From Cyanobium sp. CZS48M (GTDB lineage Bacteria > Cyanobacteriota > Cyanobacteriia > PCC-6307 > Cyanobiaceae): a DNA stretch of 64,000 nucleotides. Positions 17,020 to 27,157 of the stretch are shown in pieces. Position numbers and translations under genes: made by a program. The notes beneath the pieces were generated by a model. That model saw only the letters and a program-made list of their open reading frames with translations, was not told where the DNA came from and searched no databases. The DNA lies in contig JAUCZK010000001.1 in the NCBI GenBank assembly GCA_030373145.1, positions 186,001 through 250,000 of the forward strand, given 5' to 3'. Position 1 is the first letter of the stretch. Each line of letters begins with the position of its first letter.

Positions 17020-18420
17020 ATGGGACTTCCCTTGCCGGTCCCAGGTACGGACCTGGATCTGTGCATCTCCGGCCTCAACCACCACGGCCAGGGGGTGGCG
17101 CGCATCGCGGCCAGCGATGGCTCGTCTGCCGACCTGGTGGTCTTCGTTCCAGAGGCTTTGCCTGGCGAGCGGGTGCGGGCCCGAGTGCACCACAAGGCCC
17201 AGCGCCATCTGGTGGCCCACCCGCTGGAGCGCCACAACGATTCACCCGAGCGGCGTCAGCCCCCCTGCATCCTGGCCTCCGACTGCGGCGGCTGCGGTGT
17301 TCAGCACCTCAACGACCAGGCCCAGCTGATCTGGAAGCAGGACCTGGTGCAGCAGGCCATGCGCCGCATCGGCGGCCAGAGCCTGGAGGTGGAGCCGATC
17401 CTGGCCGCCGCCAGCCCGCTGGCCTATCGCAATCGCACCACGATTCCCCTGGAGCGCTGCCCCGACGGTCAGCTGCGGGCGGGTTTCTACCGCAGCGGCA
17501 CCCATCGGATCGTCAACATGAACCGCTGCCCGGTGCTTGACCCGCGCATCGATCGGATGATCGCTCCGCTCAAGCGCGACCTGGAGCAGAGCGACTGGCC
17601 GGTGGATGTGGATCTCAGCGAGGGGGGCGGCCTGCGCCACCTGGCCCTGCGGGTCGGCCACCACAGCGGTGAAGTGCTGCTCACCTTGATCAGCAGCCAC
17701 AGCGACCTGCCCGACCTGGCGGCGATGGCGGAGATCTGGATGGAGCGCTGGCCGGAGCTGGTGGGCGTCGGTCTCAACATCCAGCCCCTGCCCACCAACA
17801 CCCTGATGGGGCCCCGCACCCTTGAGATCGCCGGTCGCCCCTGGCTCAACGACAGCTTCGCGGGCCTGGAGCTGCGCATCGGCCCGGACACCTTCTTTCA
17901 GGTGCACACCGCCCAGGCCGAGCGCCTGGTGCCCCTGCTGATCGAGGCCCTGCGCCCCGCCCCCGGCCGCCGGCTGGTGGATGCCTACTGCGGCATCGGC
18001 ACCTTCAGCCTGCCTTTGGCCGCCGCCGGCGCCAGGGTGCTGGGCCTGGAGCAGCACCCCTCCAGCGTCGAGCAGGCCAGGCTCAATGCCGGTCTCAACG
18101 GGCTCAATGGCCTCACCCTCGAGGCCGCCGACGTGGCCCTGGCCCTGCCCGAAGCCCTGGAGGGTGCCGATGGACTGCTACTGGATCCGCCGCGCAAGGG
18201 GCTGCCGGAGCGGGTCTGCGACGCGATCCTGGCCGCACCGCCCGAGCGGGTGGCCTACCTCAGCTGCAACCCCGCCACCCTGGCCCGCGACCTCGCCCGG
18301 CTCACAGCGGCGGGAACCCTGCGCCTGCTGCGGGTCCAGCCGATCGATTTCTTCCCCCAGACCCAGCACGTGGAGGCTTTGGCCGTGCTGGAGCGCACCT
18401 TCGAGATCCCCGGCAGCTGA
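17020..18420 (+). CDS. 23S rRNA / tRNA (uracil-5-)-methyltransferase, RlmD/TrmA family
   Basis: A 466-residue radical-free SAM-dependent RNA methyltransferase that makes 5-methyluridine. An N-terminal TRAM-like domain (about 10-75) contains GLNHHGQGVARI and VFVPEALPGERV. The iron-sulfur cysteines are in CILASDCGGCGVQHL plus an upstream pair partner. The catalytic domain has FFQVHTAQAERLVP, the SAM site DAYCGIGTFSLPLAAAGARVLG, DPPRKGLPERV, and the catalytic Cys in YLSCNPATLARDL. The start is the ATG at 17020; a TTG at 16990 would add ten residues. Whether it modifies 23S rRNA or tRNA cannot be told from sequence alone. Confidence 0.9.
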   Translation: MGLPLPVPGTDLDLCISGLNHHGQGVARIAASDGSSADLVVFVPEALPGERVRARVHHKAQRHLVAHPLERHNDSPERRQPPCILASDCGGCGVQHLNDQAQLIWKQDLVQQAMRRIGGQSLEVEPILAAASPLAYRNRTTIPLERCPDGQLRAGFYRSGTHRIVNMNRCPVLDPRIDRMIAPLKRDLEQSDWPVDVDLSEGGGLRHLALRVGHHSGEVLLTLISSHSDLPDLAAMAEIWMERWPELVGVGLNIQPLPTNTLMGPRTLEIAGRPWLNDSFAGLELRIGPDTFFQVHTAQAERLVPLLIEALRPAPGRRLVDAYCGIGTFSLPLAAAGARVLGLEQHPSSVEQARLNAGLNGLNGLTLEAADVALALPEALEGADGLLLDPPRKGLPERVCDAILAAPPERVAYLSCNPATLARDLARLTAAGTLRLLRVQPIDFFPQTQHVEALAVLERTFEIPGS

Positions 18421-18444
18421 GCCCTGCGTCGGCGCCGCGGAGCC

Positions 18445-20913
18445 CTAGGAGCGTCTGGCGGCGCCGAACTGCTTCTGCAGGGCGCCCACAATCTTGGTGT
18501 GAGCCTGCTCCACCTCCGCCTCGGTGAGGGTGCGGCGGGCATCGCGGTAGCGCAGGCGGAAGGCCTGGCTGGCGTGGCCCGCCTCCACCTGGCTGCCCTC
18601 GTAGCGGTCGATCAGTTCCGCCGATTCCAGCAGCGGTTTGCCGGCCTTGCGGATGGCGCTCAGCAGCTGGGCGGCGCTGACGGCATCGGGAACCACCAGG
18701 GCCAGGTCGCGCTCGGAGGCCGGCACAGTGGCGTAGGGGGCGAAGGCCGGCTGCCAGCGGTTGCGCCGGGTCGCGGCATCCAGCAGCGGCGCCAGGGCCA
18801 GCTGGAACAGGTGGGTGGCCTCCGGCAGGTCAAGGGCTTCGGCCCGCTGCGGATGCAACTGGCCGAACCAGCCCGCCCCCCGGCCCTCCACCACCAGCTC
18901 GGCGGCTCGGCCCGGGTGGAGCAGGGGATGGTCCGTGATGGGGCGGTCCGCGCAGGGGATCTTCAGGGCCGCCAGGGCCTGCTGCAGCACACCGCGGGCT
19001 TCGAAGTAGTCGAGGCTGCGCCCCTTGCCGGCGCTGCTCCAGAGCTCCGAGCGGCGCTCGCCGCAGATCACCCCGGCCAGCTCTCTGCGCTCGCTCAGGC
19101 TCTCCCCTTCACTCTGGAAGACGCGGCCGATCTCGAAGGCCCAGAAGCCCGGCATCGAGGCCTGCAGGTTGCGCCGGGCGGCCAGCAGCAGTTCATCGAG
19201 CAGGCTGTCGCGCAGGTGGCCGTAGTCGGTGAGCAGGGGATTGGTGAGCCCCAGCCGCGGGGCGTGCTCCATCAGGCCCTGGGCAGGTACCAGGGAGAAG
19301 GCGCAGGTTTCCTGCAGGCCGGCGTGGCAGAGCGCCTGCCGCAACCAGCGCTCCGCCTGCTGGCCGGGTTCGAGCCCGCCGGGCTCGATCGGATCGGGCA
19401 GGTGGCTGGCGAAGTGGTCGTAACCCACCAGCCGGGCCACTTCCTCGATCAGATCCACCTCCCGGGTGAGGTCCATCGAGCGGGAGGGGGGCACCGTCAC
19501 CAACCAGCCTTCGTCATCGGCGTCGGAGCGCAGGCTGCAGCCGAGGGCCGTGAGGGTCTGCTCGATGCGTTCGTCGGCCAGGTCGTCCTCGTGGCCGTCC
19601 ACCAGCACCGGGCCCAGCAGGTTGTGCAGGGCATCGCGGCGCAGGCGCAGTGGCTCCACCGGCAGCTGGGGGCGCTGATGCAGCCAGCGGCCCTGCACCT
19701 GGCCGCCCGCCAGCTCCTGGAGCAGTTGCACCGCCCGATCGGCGGCCCCCAGGGTGACCTCACGGGGCAGACCCTTCTCGAAGCGGGCGCTGGCATCGGT
19801 GCGCAGGCCGACGCTGCGGGCACTGCGGCGCACGGCTTCGGCGCTGAACATCGCCGCCTCCAGCCAGAGGGCTGTGGTGTCGGCCTGCACCGCCGAGTCG
19901 GCGCCGCCGATCACGCCGGCCAGGGCGATCGCTTGATCGGCGTAGGTCACCACCAGCGCTTCGGGCCCCAGCTCATGGCTGGAGCCATCGAGGCCAGAAA
20001 AGGCCTCAGTCGCCCGGGCGGGGCGCAGGCCCAGGGCCGCCGGGTCGGCCGCTCCGCCCCCCAGCAGCGCCAGCCGGCCCTGGTCGAAGGCATGCAGGGG
20101 CTGACCTGTTTCCAGCATCACCAGATTGGTGATGTCGACCACGGTGTTGATCGGCCGCAGGCCGGCCCGCTCCAGGCGGCGCTGCAACCAGGCCGGCGAG
20201 GGCTCTACCCGCACGCCGCTCAGGGCGGTGACGCTGAACAGGCCGCCGGCTTCGATCGCTGCGGCGCTGGCCGGATCCACCGGCAGCGGCTCGGCGGAGA
20301 TCACGGGTGCGGCGGGGGGCAGGCTGAGCCGGCCGCCGGTGAGGGCCGCCACTTCCCGGGCGATGCCCAGCATCGAGAGACCATCGGGGCGGTTGGCTGT
20401 GATTGCCAGCTCCAGCACCTGATCGTCGAGGCCAAGGGCCGCCGCCACCGGGGTGCCCACGGCCGGCACCACGTCCAGCAGCTCATCGAGCACGGCGATG
20501 CCGTCGGAGTTGCCCGTCAGCCCCAGTTCCTTGAGGGAACAGATCATGCCGCTGCTGGCCACGCCTCGCAGTTCGCTGGCCTGGATCGTCAGATCCACGG
20601 CGCTCAGGTGGGCGCCCACCAGGGCCACGGGCACATGGATGCCGGCACGCACGTTGGCGGCACCGCAGACCACCTGCAGCAGCGGCTCGGAGGAGCCGGG
20701 CGCGGTCACCCTCAGCTGACAGACGCTCAGGCGGTCGGCATCGGGATGGGGCTGCCGGTCTTCCACATAGCCCACCACCACGCCCGTGGCCTGGCTGGCG
20801 AGGTCGTCGATGGACTCCACCTCGAACCCGGCGATGGACAGGCGCTCGGCGAGCTCCTGAACCGGCCCGTCGCAGGAGACCAGGTCCCGCAACCACTGGA
20901 GCGAGACCCGCAT
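18445..20913 (-). CDS. pheT: Phenylalanine--tRNA ligase beta subunit
   Basis: An 822-residue PheT of the usual bacterial length. It opens with MRVSLQWLRDLVSCDG, then has an EMAP/OB tRNA-binding domain (about 40-150) with GYVEDRQPHPDADRLSVCQL, B3/B4 editing domain with GGADSAVQADTTALWLEAAMF, the B5 domains with VGLRTDASARFEKGLP, a synthetase-like core with DLTREVDLIEEVARLVGYD, and a C-terminal anticodon-binding FDX domain with PAFAPYATVPASERDLALVVP. It forms a heterotetramer with PheS to charge tRNA-Phe. It is divergent from rpmG. A very long antisense frame covers it but is an artefact of GC-rich codons. Confidence 0.97.
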   Translation of the reverse strand: MRVSLQWLRDLVSCDGPVQELAERLSIAGFEVESIDDLASQATGVVVGYVEDRQPHPDADRLSVCQLRVTAPGSSEPLLQVVCGAANVRAGIHVPVALVGAHLSAVDLTIQASELRGVASSGMICSLKELGLTGNSDGIAVLDELLDVVPAVGTPVAAALGLDDQVLELAITANRPDGLSMLGIAREVAALTGGRLSLPPAAPVISAEPLPVDPASAAAIEAGGLFSVTALSGVRVEPSPAWLQRRLERAGLRPINTVVDITNLVMLETGQPLHAFDQGRLALLGGGAADPAALGLRPARATEAFSGLDGSSHELGPEALVVTYADQAIALAGVIGGADSAVQADTTALWLEAAMFSAEAVRRSARSVGLRTDASARFEKGLPREVTLGAADRAVQLLQELAGGQVQGRWLHQRPQLPVEPLRLRRDALHNLLGPVLVDGHEDDLADERIEQTLTALGCSLRSDADDEGWLVTVPPSRSMDLTREVDLIEEVARLVGYDHFASHLPDPIEPGGLEPGQQAERWLRQALCHAGLQETCAFSLVPAQGLMEHAPRLGLTNPLLTDYGHLRDSLLDELLLAARRNLQASMPGFWAFEIGRVFQSEGESLSERRELAGVICGERRSELWSSAGKGRSLDYFEARGVLQQALAALKIPCADRPITDHPLLHPGRAAELVVEGRGAGWFGQLHPQRAEALDLPEATHLFQLALAPLLDAATRRNRWQPAFAPYATVPASERDLALVVPDAVSAAQLLSAIRKAGKPLLESAELIDRYEGSQVEAGHASQAFRLRYRDARRTLTEAEVEQAHTKIVGALQKQFGAARRS

Positions 20914-21023
20914 CCGCCTGAATCAATCAAGGCCCAGATCCTAAGGATCGGAATGGCGGAGGCTGGGAGGGTAAAGTGCCGGATTGTCATTTCGCCTCGC
21001 ATCCAGCGGCGCACGTCCTTCCT

Positions 21024-21218
21024 ATGGCCAAAAACAAGGGCGTCCGGATCGTGATCACTCTCGAGTGCACCGAATGCCGGTCCAATCCCGCCAAGCGCTC
21101 TCCTGGGGTGTCCCGTTACACCTCCCAGAAGAACCGCCGCAACACCACCGAACGGCTGGAGCTGAAGAAGTTCTGCCCTCACTGCAACAAGAGCACGGCT
21201 CACAAAGAGATCAAGTGA
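21024..21218 (+). CDS. rpmG: 50S ribosomal protein L33
   Basis: A 64-residue L33. It begins [18 protein letters not shown] and carries the zinc-type cysteine pairs CTEC and CPHC, so this is the C+ form of L33. [25 protein letters not shown] is typical. The start is the ATG at 21024. It is followed 80 bp later by rpsR, the common rpmG-rpsR pair. Confidence 0.97.
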   Translation: MAKNKGVRIVITLECTECRSNPAKRSPGVSRYTSQKNRRNTTERLELKKFCPHCNKSTAHKEIK

Positions 21219-21298
21219 GGTCCGGGGTCGCCCCCTAGAGGCGCACACCCCAGCAGCTCGTCCTTCATTCCCCCGCCCGTTCCCGTTTCCGTTCACCC

Positions 21299-21520
21299 AT
21301 GTCCAGTTCCTTTTTCAAGAAGCGCCTCTCACCGATCAAGCCCGGTGATCCGATCGACTACAAGGACGTCGATCTGCTCAAGAAGTTCATCACCGAGCGC
21401 GGCAAGATCCTTCCCCGTCGTCTGTCTGGTCTCACCGCCAAGCAGCAGCGCGACCTCACCAACTCCGTCAAGCGGGCCCGGATCGTGGCGCTGCTGCCCT
21501 TCGTGAATCCCGAAGGCTGA
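21299..21520 (+). CDS. rpsR: 30S ribosomal protein S18
   Basis: A 73-residue S18 starting at the ATG at 21299. The core includes [28 protein letters not shown] and [24 protein letters not shown], matching S18 throughout. It binds S6 on the small-subunit platform. It sits between rpmG and the ribonuclease gene, whose TTG start is 34 bp downstream; the three are probably one transcript. Confidence 0.97.
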   Translation: MSSSFFKKRLSPIKPGDPIDYKDVDLLKKFITERGKILPRRLSGLTAKQQRDLTNSVKRARIVALLPFVNPEG

Positions 21521-21554
21521 GCGGTGTTTCCCCTGCCCCAACGGAGCATGGCGG

Positions 21555-23579
21555 TTGCAACCGGGTGATCTCGTCGGTCTGATCGGCTCGAAGGGGCCTG
21601 AATTGGCCCTGATCGAGGCCATTCAAGGCAGCCGCGCCCGTCTCAAGGCCGGCTGGGACGGCCGTTCCCAGGCCCTGCCGATGCGGCAGCTCGACCTGCT
21701 GGCGTCCCTGCCAGGACTCCAGGAGCCGCCGGACCGTCTGGATCAGACCCCCTGGCAGCTGGTGCCTGCGGTCCTGGCGGCCGCAGCCCCCGGCCGCCGT
21801 GATCTGGGAGCAGCCTGGCTGCTGCTGGTGGAAGATCCACCTGACGAGGGTGTGAGCCTGGAGGAGTTCAGCGAGCTGGTGGCCGGCTCCGATGCTCCAG
21901 TCACAAGGGCCGCCTGCTGGTGCTGGCTGCAGCAGGGCGAACAACACCTGTTTCGCTGGCGCCAGGGCCGGGTCCATCCCCGCTCCCTGCGGGATCTGCG
22001 CCAGCTGCGTCACGACCGCCACCGGCAGGTGCTGGAGGAGCGGCGGCTGCAGCGCTGGTATGGCCTGTTGAGCCGGCGCCTCCCCCTCAATCCCGCGGAG
22101 CTCGACCCCGCCCAGAGCCGGCACCTGCAGCAGCTGCTGGCTTTCGCCGCCGGCGAGATCGAGGAGATCACCGACCCGGAACTGCGCCGGGGCCTGCAGG
22201 CGGCCCACTGCGCCGCCGAACCCGGCCCGGTGCGCCGTCTGCTGGTGGACCTGGGCCAGTGGCTGCCCCATGCCCTGCCGTCGCTGCGCAGCAGCGTCTG
22301 GGATCAGGGCTTCGAGCCGGCCCTGCTGGCGGAGGCCGAGCGGCTGCTGGCCCAGGCTGGAGAGGAGCTGCCAGGGGATGAGAGCCGCCGCGATCTCACC
22401 GGCCTGCGCAGCTACACCCTCGATGACGCCGACACCGAGGAGATCGATGACGCCGTGGCCCTCGAACCCCTCGATGGGGGAGGTCTGCGCCTATGGGTTC
22501 ACATCGCCGATCCTGGGCGGCTGGTGGCCAGCGGCTCCCCTCTCGACCTGGAGGCCCGACGCCGGGGCTCCAGCCTCTACCTGGCCTCCGGGGTGGTGCC
22601 GATGTTCCCCCTGGCCCTGGCGGTGGGTCCGTTCAGCCTGCGCCAGGGCCAACGCTGCGCCGCCTGGAGCTGTGCGGTGGAGCTGGCCGCAGACGGCAGC
22701 GTGGAGCGCCATGAACTCGTGCGCAGCTGGATCCGCCCCACCTACCGCCTCACCTACGGCGATGGTGATGCCCTGATCGATCTGGCCCCGCCTGAGGAGC
22801 CCGACCTGGCCCAGATGCAGGATCTGCTGGATCGCCGGCGCCGCTGGCGTCATGCCCGCGGCGCCCTCTCCATGGAGCAGAGCGAAGGGCGGATCCGCCG
22901 CCAAGGCGATGAAGCCGCCCTGGAGATCACCGATCCCTCGGCGGCACGGGCCCTGGTGGCTGAAGCGATGATCCTCACCGGTTCGGTGGTGGCCTCCCAC
23001 GCCGCTGATCTGGGCCTGGCCATGCCGTTCCGCGGCCAGCCGATCAGTGAGTTGCCGCCCGAGAGCGAGCTGGAGGCCCTTCCGGAAGGACCCGTGCGCC
23101 ACGCGGCCCTGCGCCGCTGCCTCAGCCGCGGCAGCACCAGCGCCACAGTGAGCCCCCATTTCAGCCTGGGGTTACCGGCCTACGTGCAGGCCACCTCACC
23201 GATCCGCCGTTACGCCGACCTGGTGGCCCAGCGGCAACTGGCCGCCAGCCTCAACGGCGGTGAGCCCCTGGAGGCCACCGAGATGGCTGAGCTGCTGGAG
23301 CAGCTGGATCCAGTGATCCGCGAAGGCATCCAGATCAGCCGCGAGGATCAGCGCCACTGGCAGCAGGTCTGGTTTGAGCAGCACCGCGAGGAGCGTTGGG
23401 CGGCGGTGTTCCTGCGCTGGTTGAGGCCGCAGGATCGACTGGCGCTGGTGCACCTGGAGGCCCTGGCGATGGATCAGGCCGTGCGCGCTCCGGAGTCGTC
23501 TCAGCCGGGGGATGCGCTCACGGTTCAGGTCCAGCAGGTGGATTCCCTCTCCGACCTGCTGCGCCTGGACGCCCGCTAG
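21555..23579 (+). CDS. Ribonuclease II/R family exoribonuclease
   Basis: A 674-residue RNB-domain protein that degrades RNA 3' to 5'. The catalytic-site motif is DLTGLRSYTLDDADTEEIDDA (about 281-300) with clustered Asp residues, followed by LWVHIADPGRLV, RRRGSSLYLASGVVPMFP and the C-terminal SPHFSLGLPAYVQATSPIRRYADLVAQRQL. These are the hallmarks of RNase II/R. There is only a short C-terminal region where an S1 domain would lie. The start is a TTG at 21555, since the nearby ATG is out of frame. Its stop overlaps the stop of the facing FAD oxidoreductase gene. Confidence 0.93.
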   Translation: MQPGDLVGLIGSKGPELALIEAIQGSRARLKAGWDGRSQALPMRQLDLLASLPGLQEPPDRLDQTPWQLVPAVLAAAAPGRRDLGAAWLLLVEDPPDEGVSLEEFSELVAGSDAPVTRAACWCWLQQGEQHLFRWRQGRVHPRSLRDLRQLRHDRHRQVLEERRLQRWYGLLSRRLPLNPAELDPAQSRHLQQLLAFAAGEIEEITDPELRRGLQAAHCAAEPGPVRRLLVDLGQWLPHALPSLRSSVWDQGFEPALLAEAERLLAQAGEELPGDESRRDLTGLRSYTLDDADTEEIDDAVALEPLDGGGLRLWVHIADPGRLVASGSPLDLEARRRGSSLYLASGVVPMFPLALAVGPFSLRQGQRCAAWSCAVELAADGSVERHELVRSWIRPTYRLTYGDGDALIDLAPPEEPDLAQMQDLLDRRRRWRHARGALSMEQSEGRIRRQGDEAALEITDPSAARALVAEAMILTGSVVASHAADLGLAMPFRGQPISELPPESELEALPEGPVRHAALRRCLSRGSTSATVSPHFSLGLPAYVQATSPIRRYADLVAQRQLAASLNGGEPLEATEMAELLEQLDPVIREGIQISREDQRHWQQVWFEQHREERWAAVFLRWLRPQDRLALVHLEALAMDQAVRAPESSQPGDALTVQVQQVDSLSDLLRLDAR

Positions 23580-25414
23580 GCCGGCAGCGAATCTCCCTCC
23601 AGCCGCGACACCCGCAGCCAGGGACCCCAGGGATTGGCCACACCGATCAGGCGCAGCGGCCGAGGCGACGTCTGCTGCCGCAGCCAGTGGTGCAGGCCGG
23701 GCTCCAGGGTGATCAACGGCCAGGAGCGAGTGGGCCCCCCAAGGCTGTAGCCACCGGCTCCATCGGGCACCAGGGTGCCGGCGAAGGCCTGTTCATGGGG
23801 TTCTGCCGGTGCCTGGAAGGGGCTTGGGGTTTCGCTGCCACGAAGGTTCCCCTTGGGTTGCAGCAGTCCGGGATCCTGGAGGGCGCGGCGCTGGCGCTCC
23901 TGCCACTGGGGGTGGTGCCAGGGGGTGTCCCAGAGGGGCATCGGTCCGGCCGGGGCCGCCCCATCGCTGATCAGGGCCTCCTGCAGAAGCCGCACGTCGA
24001 GGTCGGCCGGCGCCGTGCCGGTGGCGACGCAGAGGGCCGCCGCGGCCCCGGCGGCCTGGCCGATGTTGAGGATCAGCGGCTGCAGCCGCGTGGCTCCGTT
24101 GGCCATGTGGCTGCAGCTGATGGCCTTGTCGGCCGCCAGCAGGTTGTCGCAATCGGCGCTCACCAGCGCTCCGTAGGGAACCATGAACGGCGTGCCGCTC
24201 CAGCGCCCACCCCAGCGGCAGCTCTTGGGGGCCAGGGGCCAGTCGTCTCCGGGGTAGTGGTGATCGTTGGCGTAGTTGCCCACCGCGATCGAGCTGCAGC
24301 GGCCCTGCCGGTCGCGCGGCATCGGCCCGATCCAGGCCCCGTCGTCGTCGGGGCCGCCCTTGGCGCCCGCAGGGATTAGGGGGAGGAGATCCTGCTCCAG
24401 CACCAGGCTGTGGCCCACCAGCCGTCGCCCCTCGCGCCAGTAGGGCATCAGGGCCAGCGACGAGGGACCCTCCAGAGCAGAGCCGGCACGGCCGGCCTCG
24501 GGGAACACCTGGGCGGGCTGGAGCCAGCCGCCGGAGGCCTCCCGCAGGGCGGCGAGAAACGCCAGGCTGTGCTCCCGCATGGCTTGCTCCAGCTCCGCCT
24601 GGGCGCTGAGATCGTCGCCGAAGGCCCGCTCCAGGCCGTCGTGCCAGTCGTTGCCATGCAGGGGCCAGTTGAGCATCACCAAACCACCGGGCAAGCGGCC
24701 GTAGCTGAGGGTGCGCTGCAGGCCAAAGACCTCGGTGGCCCGCTCGAACGGAGCGGCCACAGGGCTCCCCTGCGGGCAGGGACCCTCCGATTCCCGGGCC
24801 AGCACCACCCAGGTGGGGGATTGCAGGGGCTGGCGCTGGAAGAACGGCTCGCTGTGCAGCCGCTGGCGACTGGGGGCGCTGGGCTCAGCCCAGTCGTCGC
24901 TGGCCTCCCAGCCGAAACGGAAGGGCACCTGGGCCAAGGGCAGCAGATCGCCGCGATCGCTGCCGTCGATGGCCATCTGCAGGGCCAGCTGCACCAGTTC
25001 ACCGCGGTGCTCCAGCACCAGGGCTGTGAGCCGGGAGCTGGTGCGCTCCAGCTGATGCAGCCGGCAGCCGCTCCACCAGCGCAGCCGGGGCTCAGCGGCC
25101 ACCCAGCTGCGCAGCACCCGCTCGGCGCTGGCGGGCCGCCAGCCGAAGCAGCTCACCCAGTTGTGGTCAAGGCCATCGGGTTCCTGCCGCTGCAGGGCCC
25201 GCAGCAGTGCTCCCCAGATCCCGCTCTGCCAGGGGCTGAGTTCGTTGCCATCCGGCGCGCAGACCCCCGCCGCACTCACCATGCCCCCCAGCCAGGGTCC
25301 CGGCGTCAGCAGCAGGGTGTCGGCACCGCCGCGGGCGGCCTGCAGGGCGGCGGCCACCCCGCCGCTGCCACCACCCCAGACCACCACGGCGGCCTGATCG
25401 TCTCTCGCTCGCAT
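23576..25414 (-). CDS. FAD-dependent oxidoreductase
   Basis: A 612-residue flavoprotein starting MRARDDQAAVVVWGGGSGGVAAALQAARGG, where GGGSGG is the dinucleotide-binding glycine motif. A second FAD contact region is visible in DNLLAADKAISCSHMANGATRLQP followed by GQAAGAAAAL near the C-terminus, the pattern of the FAD-dependent oxidoreductases with PF12831-type domains. The substrate is unknown. The start at 25414 places the motif near the N-terminus; a GTG or ATG five codons upstream is possible. It converges with the RNase gene, sharing stop bases, and is divergent from metG. Confidence 0.85.
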   Translation of the reverse strand: MRARDDQAAVVVWGGGSGGVAAALQAARGGADTLLLTPGPWLGGMVSAAGVCAPDGNELSPWQSGIWGALLRALQRQEPDGLDHNWVSCFGWRPASAERVLRSWVAAEPRLRWWSGCRLHQLERTSSRLTALVLEHRGELVQLALQMAIDGSDRGDLLPLAQVPFRFGWEASDDWAEPSAPSRQRLHSEPFFQRQPLQSPTWVVLARESEGPCPQGSPVAAPFERATEVFGLQRTLSYGRLPGGLVMLNWPLHGNDWHDGLERAFGDDLSAQAELEQAMREHSLAFLAALREASGGWLQPAQVFPEAGRAGSALEGPSSLALMPYWREGRRLVGHSLVLEQDLLPLIPAGAKGGPDDDGAWIGPMPRDRQGRCSSIAVGNYANDHHYPGDDWPLAPKSCRWGGRWSGTPFMVPYGALVSADCDNLLAADKAISCSHMANGATRLQPLILNIGQAAGAAAALCVATGTAPADLDVRLLQEALISDGAAPAGPMPLWDTPWHHPQWQERQRRALQDPGLLQPKGNLRGSETPSPFQAPAEPHEQAFAGTLVPDGAGGYSLGGPTRSWPLITLEPGLHHWLRQQTSPRPLRLIGVANPWGPWLRVSRLEGDSLPA

Positions 25415-25567
25415 CGGACCGCTGACCACAGGGGTGAAACCGGGTGATCGATTGTGCCGATCCGTGGGGCCCCGGGCCGCCGTGACTGGCTGCGCAGAGG
25501 CGCTCGGTAGGATCCGGCCCCGGCGCAGGGCCGCTCTGGCGGCGCAGCGGGCCCTTCACCAACGCCG

Positions 25568-27157
25568 ATGACCTACACCCTCACCACGCCCCTCTATTAC
25601 GTCAACGACAAGCCGCATCTCGGCAGTGCCTACACCACGCTGGCCTGTGATGCCCTGGCCCGTTTCCAGCGGCTGATGGGCCAGCAGGTGCTGTTCATCA
25701 CCGGCTGCGATGAGCACGGTCTCAAGATCCAGCGCACCGCCGAGGCGGCCGGGCTCACCCCGCAGGCCCACTGCGACCAGGTGAGCGATCAGTACAGGGC
25801 CCTCTGGCAGCGCTGGCAGATCAGCAACGACCGCTTCATCCGCACCACCGACCCCCGCCACCACCTGCTGGTGGAGCAGTTCTACCGGCGGGTGGAAGCG
25901 GCCGGCGATGTGGTGGAAGGGCGCCAGCGGGGCTGGTACTGCGTGGCCTGCGAGGAGTTCAAGGACGATCCCCCCGAGGCCCGCACGCCCCAGTGCAGCA
26001 CCCACCAGCGGCCGCTGGAATGGCGCGACGAGCTCAATCTCTTCTTTCGGCTCTCCCGCTACCAGCAGGCGATCGAGGAGCTGATCCAGCGGCCCGGTTT
26101 CATTGCCCCCGCCAGCCGTCGCCGCGAGGTGGAGAACTTTGTGGCCCAGGGGCTGCGGGACTTTTCGATCTCCCGGTTGGACCTGCCCTGGGGGATCCCC
26201 GTTCCCGGCCATCAGGGTCACACCTTCTATGTGTGGTTCGACGCGCTGCTCGGTTACCTCACGGCCCTGCTGGAGCCCGGTGATCCCCCTGATCTGGATC
26301 TGCTGAGCCAGCGGGGCTGGCCGGCGAGCATCCACGTGATCGGCAAGGACATCCTGCGCTTTCATGCCGTCTACTGGCCGGCGATGCTGCTCTCGGCAGG
26401 ACTGGAGTTGCCGGGACGGGTGTTCGGCCATGGCTTTCTCACCCGGGAGGGACAGAAGATGGGCAAATCCCTCGGCAACGTGCTGGATCCCGGCGAGCTG
26501 CTGGAGCGCTGCGGCCCCGATGCCGTTCGCTGGTACCTGCTGCGCGACATCCCCTTTGGCGACGACGGTGATGTGCAACAGCAGCGCTTCAGCGACCTGG
26601 TCAACAACGACCTGGCCAACACGATCGGCAACCTGCTCAACCGCACCTCCTCGATGGCCCGGCGCTGGTTCGAGCAGGCGGTCCCAGCCCCCAGTGAGGC
26701 CGTGGGCAGCAGCCATCCGCTGGCACAGGCGTCCCAGCTGGCCCGCGAGCAGGTCATCGAAGGCATGGAGCGGCTGGATTTCCGCCAGGCCGCCGTCGCT
26801 GCCCTGCAGCTCGCCGTCAGCGCCAATGGCTTCCTCAACGACCAGGCTCCCTGGAGCCGGATGAAGCAGGAGGGTCAGCGGCAGCAGGTGGCCGACGACC
26901 TCTACGCGGTGCTGGAGGCCGCCAGGCAGGTGGCGTTGCTGCTGGCCCCGATCCTTCCCGATCTCTCCGCCCGCATGCTGCTTCAGCTCAACCAGCCCCT
27001 GGCCTCCAGTGGTGTCGTGGCTGGGGGCCAGAGCGGTTCCGATGGCGAGCAGCTCCCCTGGCAGCAGCGCCTGACCTGGGGATCGTTGGCGGCAGGCACG
27101 CCGCTGCCGGAGCCGGAGCCGGTGATGGCCCGCCAGGACCTGGACGGCCCGCTGTGA
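25568..27157 (+). CDS. metG: Methionine--tRNA ligase
   Basis: A 529-residue class I synthetase. The start is ATG at 25568 with TYTLTTPLYYVNDKPHLGSAYTT, whose PHLG is the HIGH-type motif. The zinc-knuckle region is WYCVACEEF followed by PQCST. The KMSKS loop reads GQKMGKSLGNV, a common variant. NDLANTIGNLLNRT begins the anticodon-binding helical domain. The C-terminal tRNA-binding EMAP domain seen in some MetG is absent, so this is the shorter type. Its stop overlaps the next GTG start. Confidence 0.96.
   Translation: MTYTLTTPLYYVNDKPHLGSAYTTLACDALARFQRLMGQQVLFITGCDEHGLKIQRTAEAAGLTPQAHCDQVSDQYRALWQRWQISNDRFIRTTDPRHHLLVEQFYRRVEAAGDVVEGRQRGWYCVACEEFKDDPPEARTPQCSTHQRPLEWRDELNLFFRLSRYQQAIEELIQRPGFIAPASRRREVENFVAQGLRDFSISRLDLPWGIPVPGHQGHTFYVWFDALLGYLTALLEPGDPPDLDLLSQRGWPASIHVIGKDILRFHAVYWPAMLLSAGLELPGRVFGHGFLTREGQKMGKSLGNVLDPGELLERCGPDAVRWYLLRDIPFGDDGDVQQQRFSDLVNNDLANTIGNLLNRTSSMARRWFEQAVPAPSEAVGSSHPLAQASQLAREQVIEGMERLDFRQAAVAALQLAVSANGFLNDQAPWSRMKQEGQRQQVADDLYAVLEAARQVALLLAPILPDLSARMLLQLNQPLASSGVVAGGQSGSDGEQLPWQQRLTWGSLAAGTPLPEPEPVMARQDLDGPL

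Noticed and set aside
18499-21054. 851-residue open frame antisense to pheT
   Set aside because: It is a shadow of pheT on the other strand, caused by GC-rich codon bias. Composition is Gly/Ala/Gln-rich without any domain.
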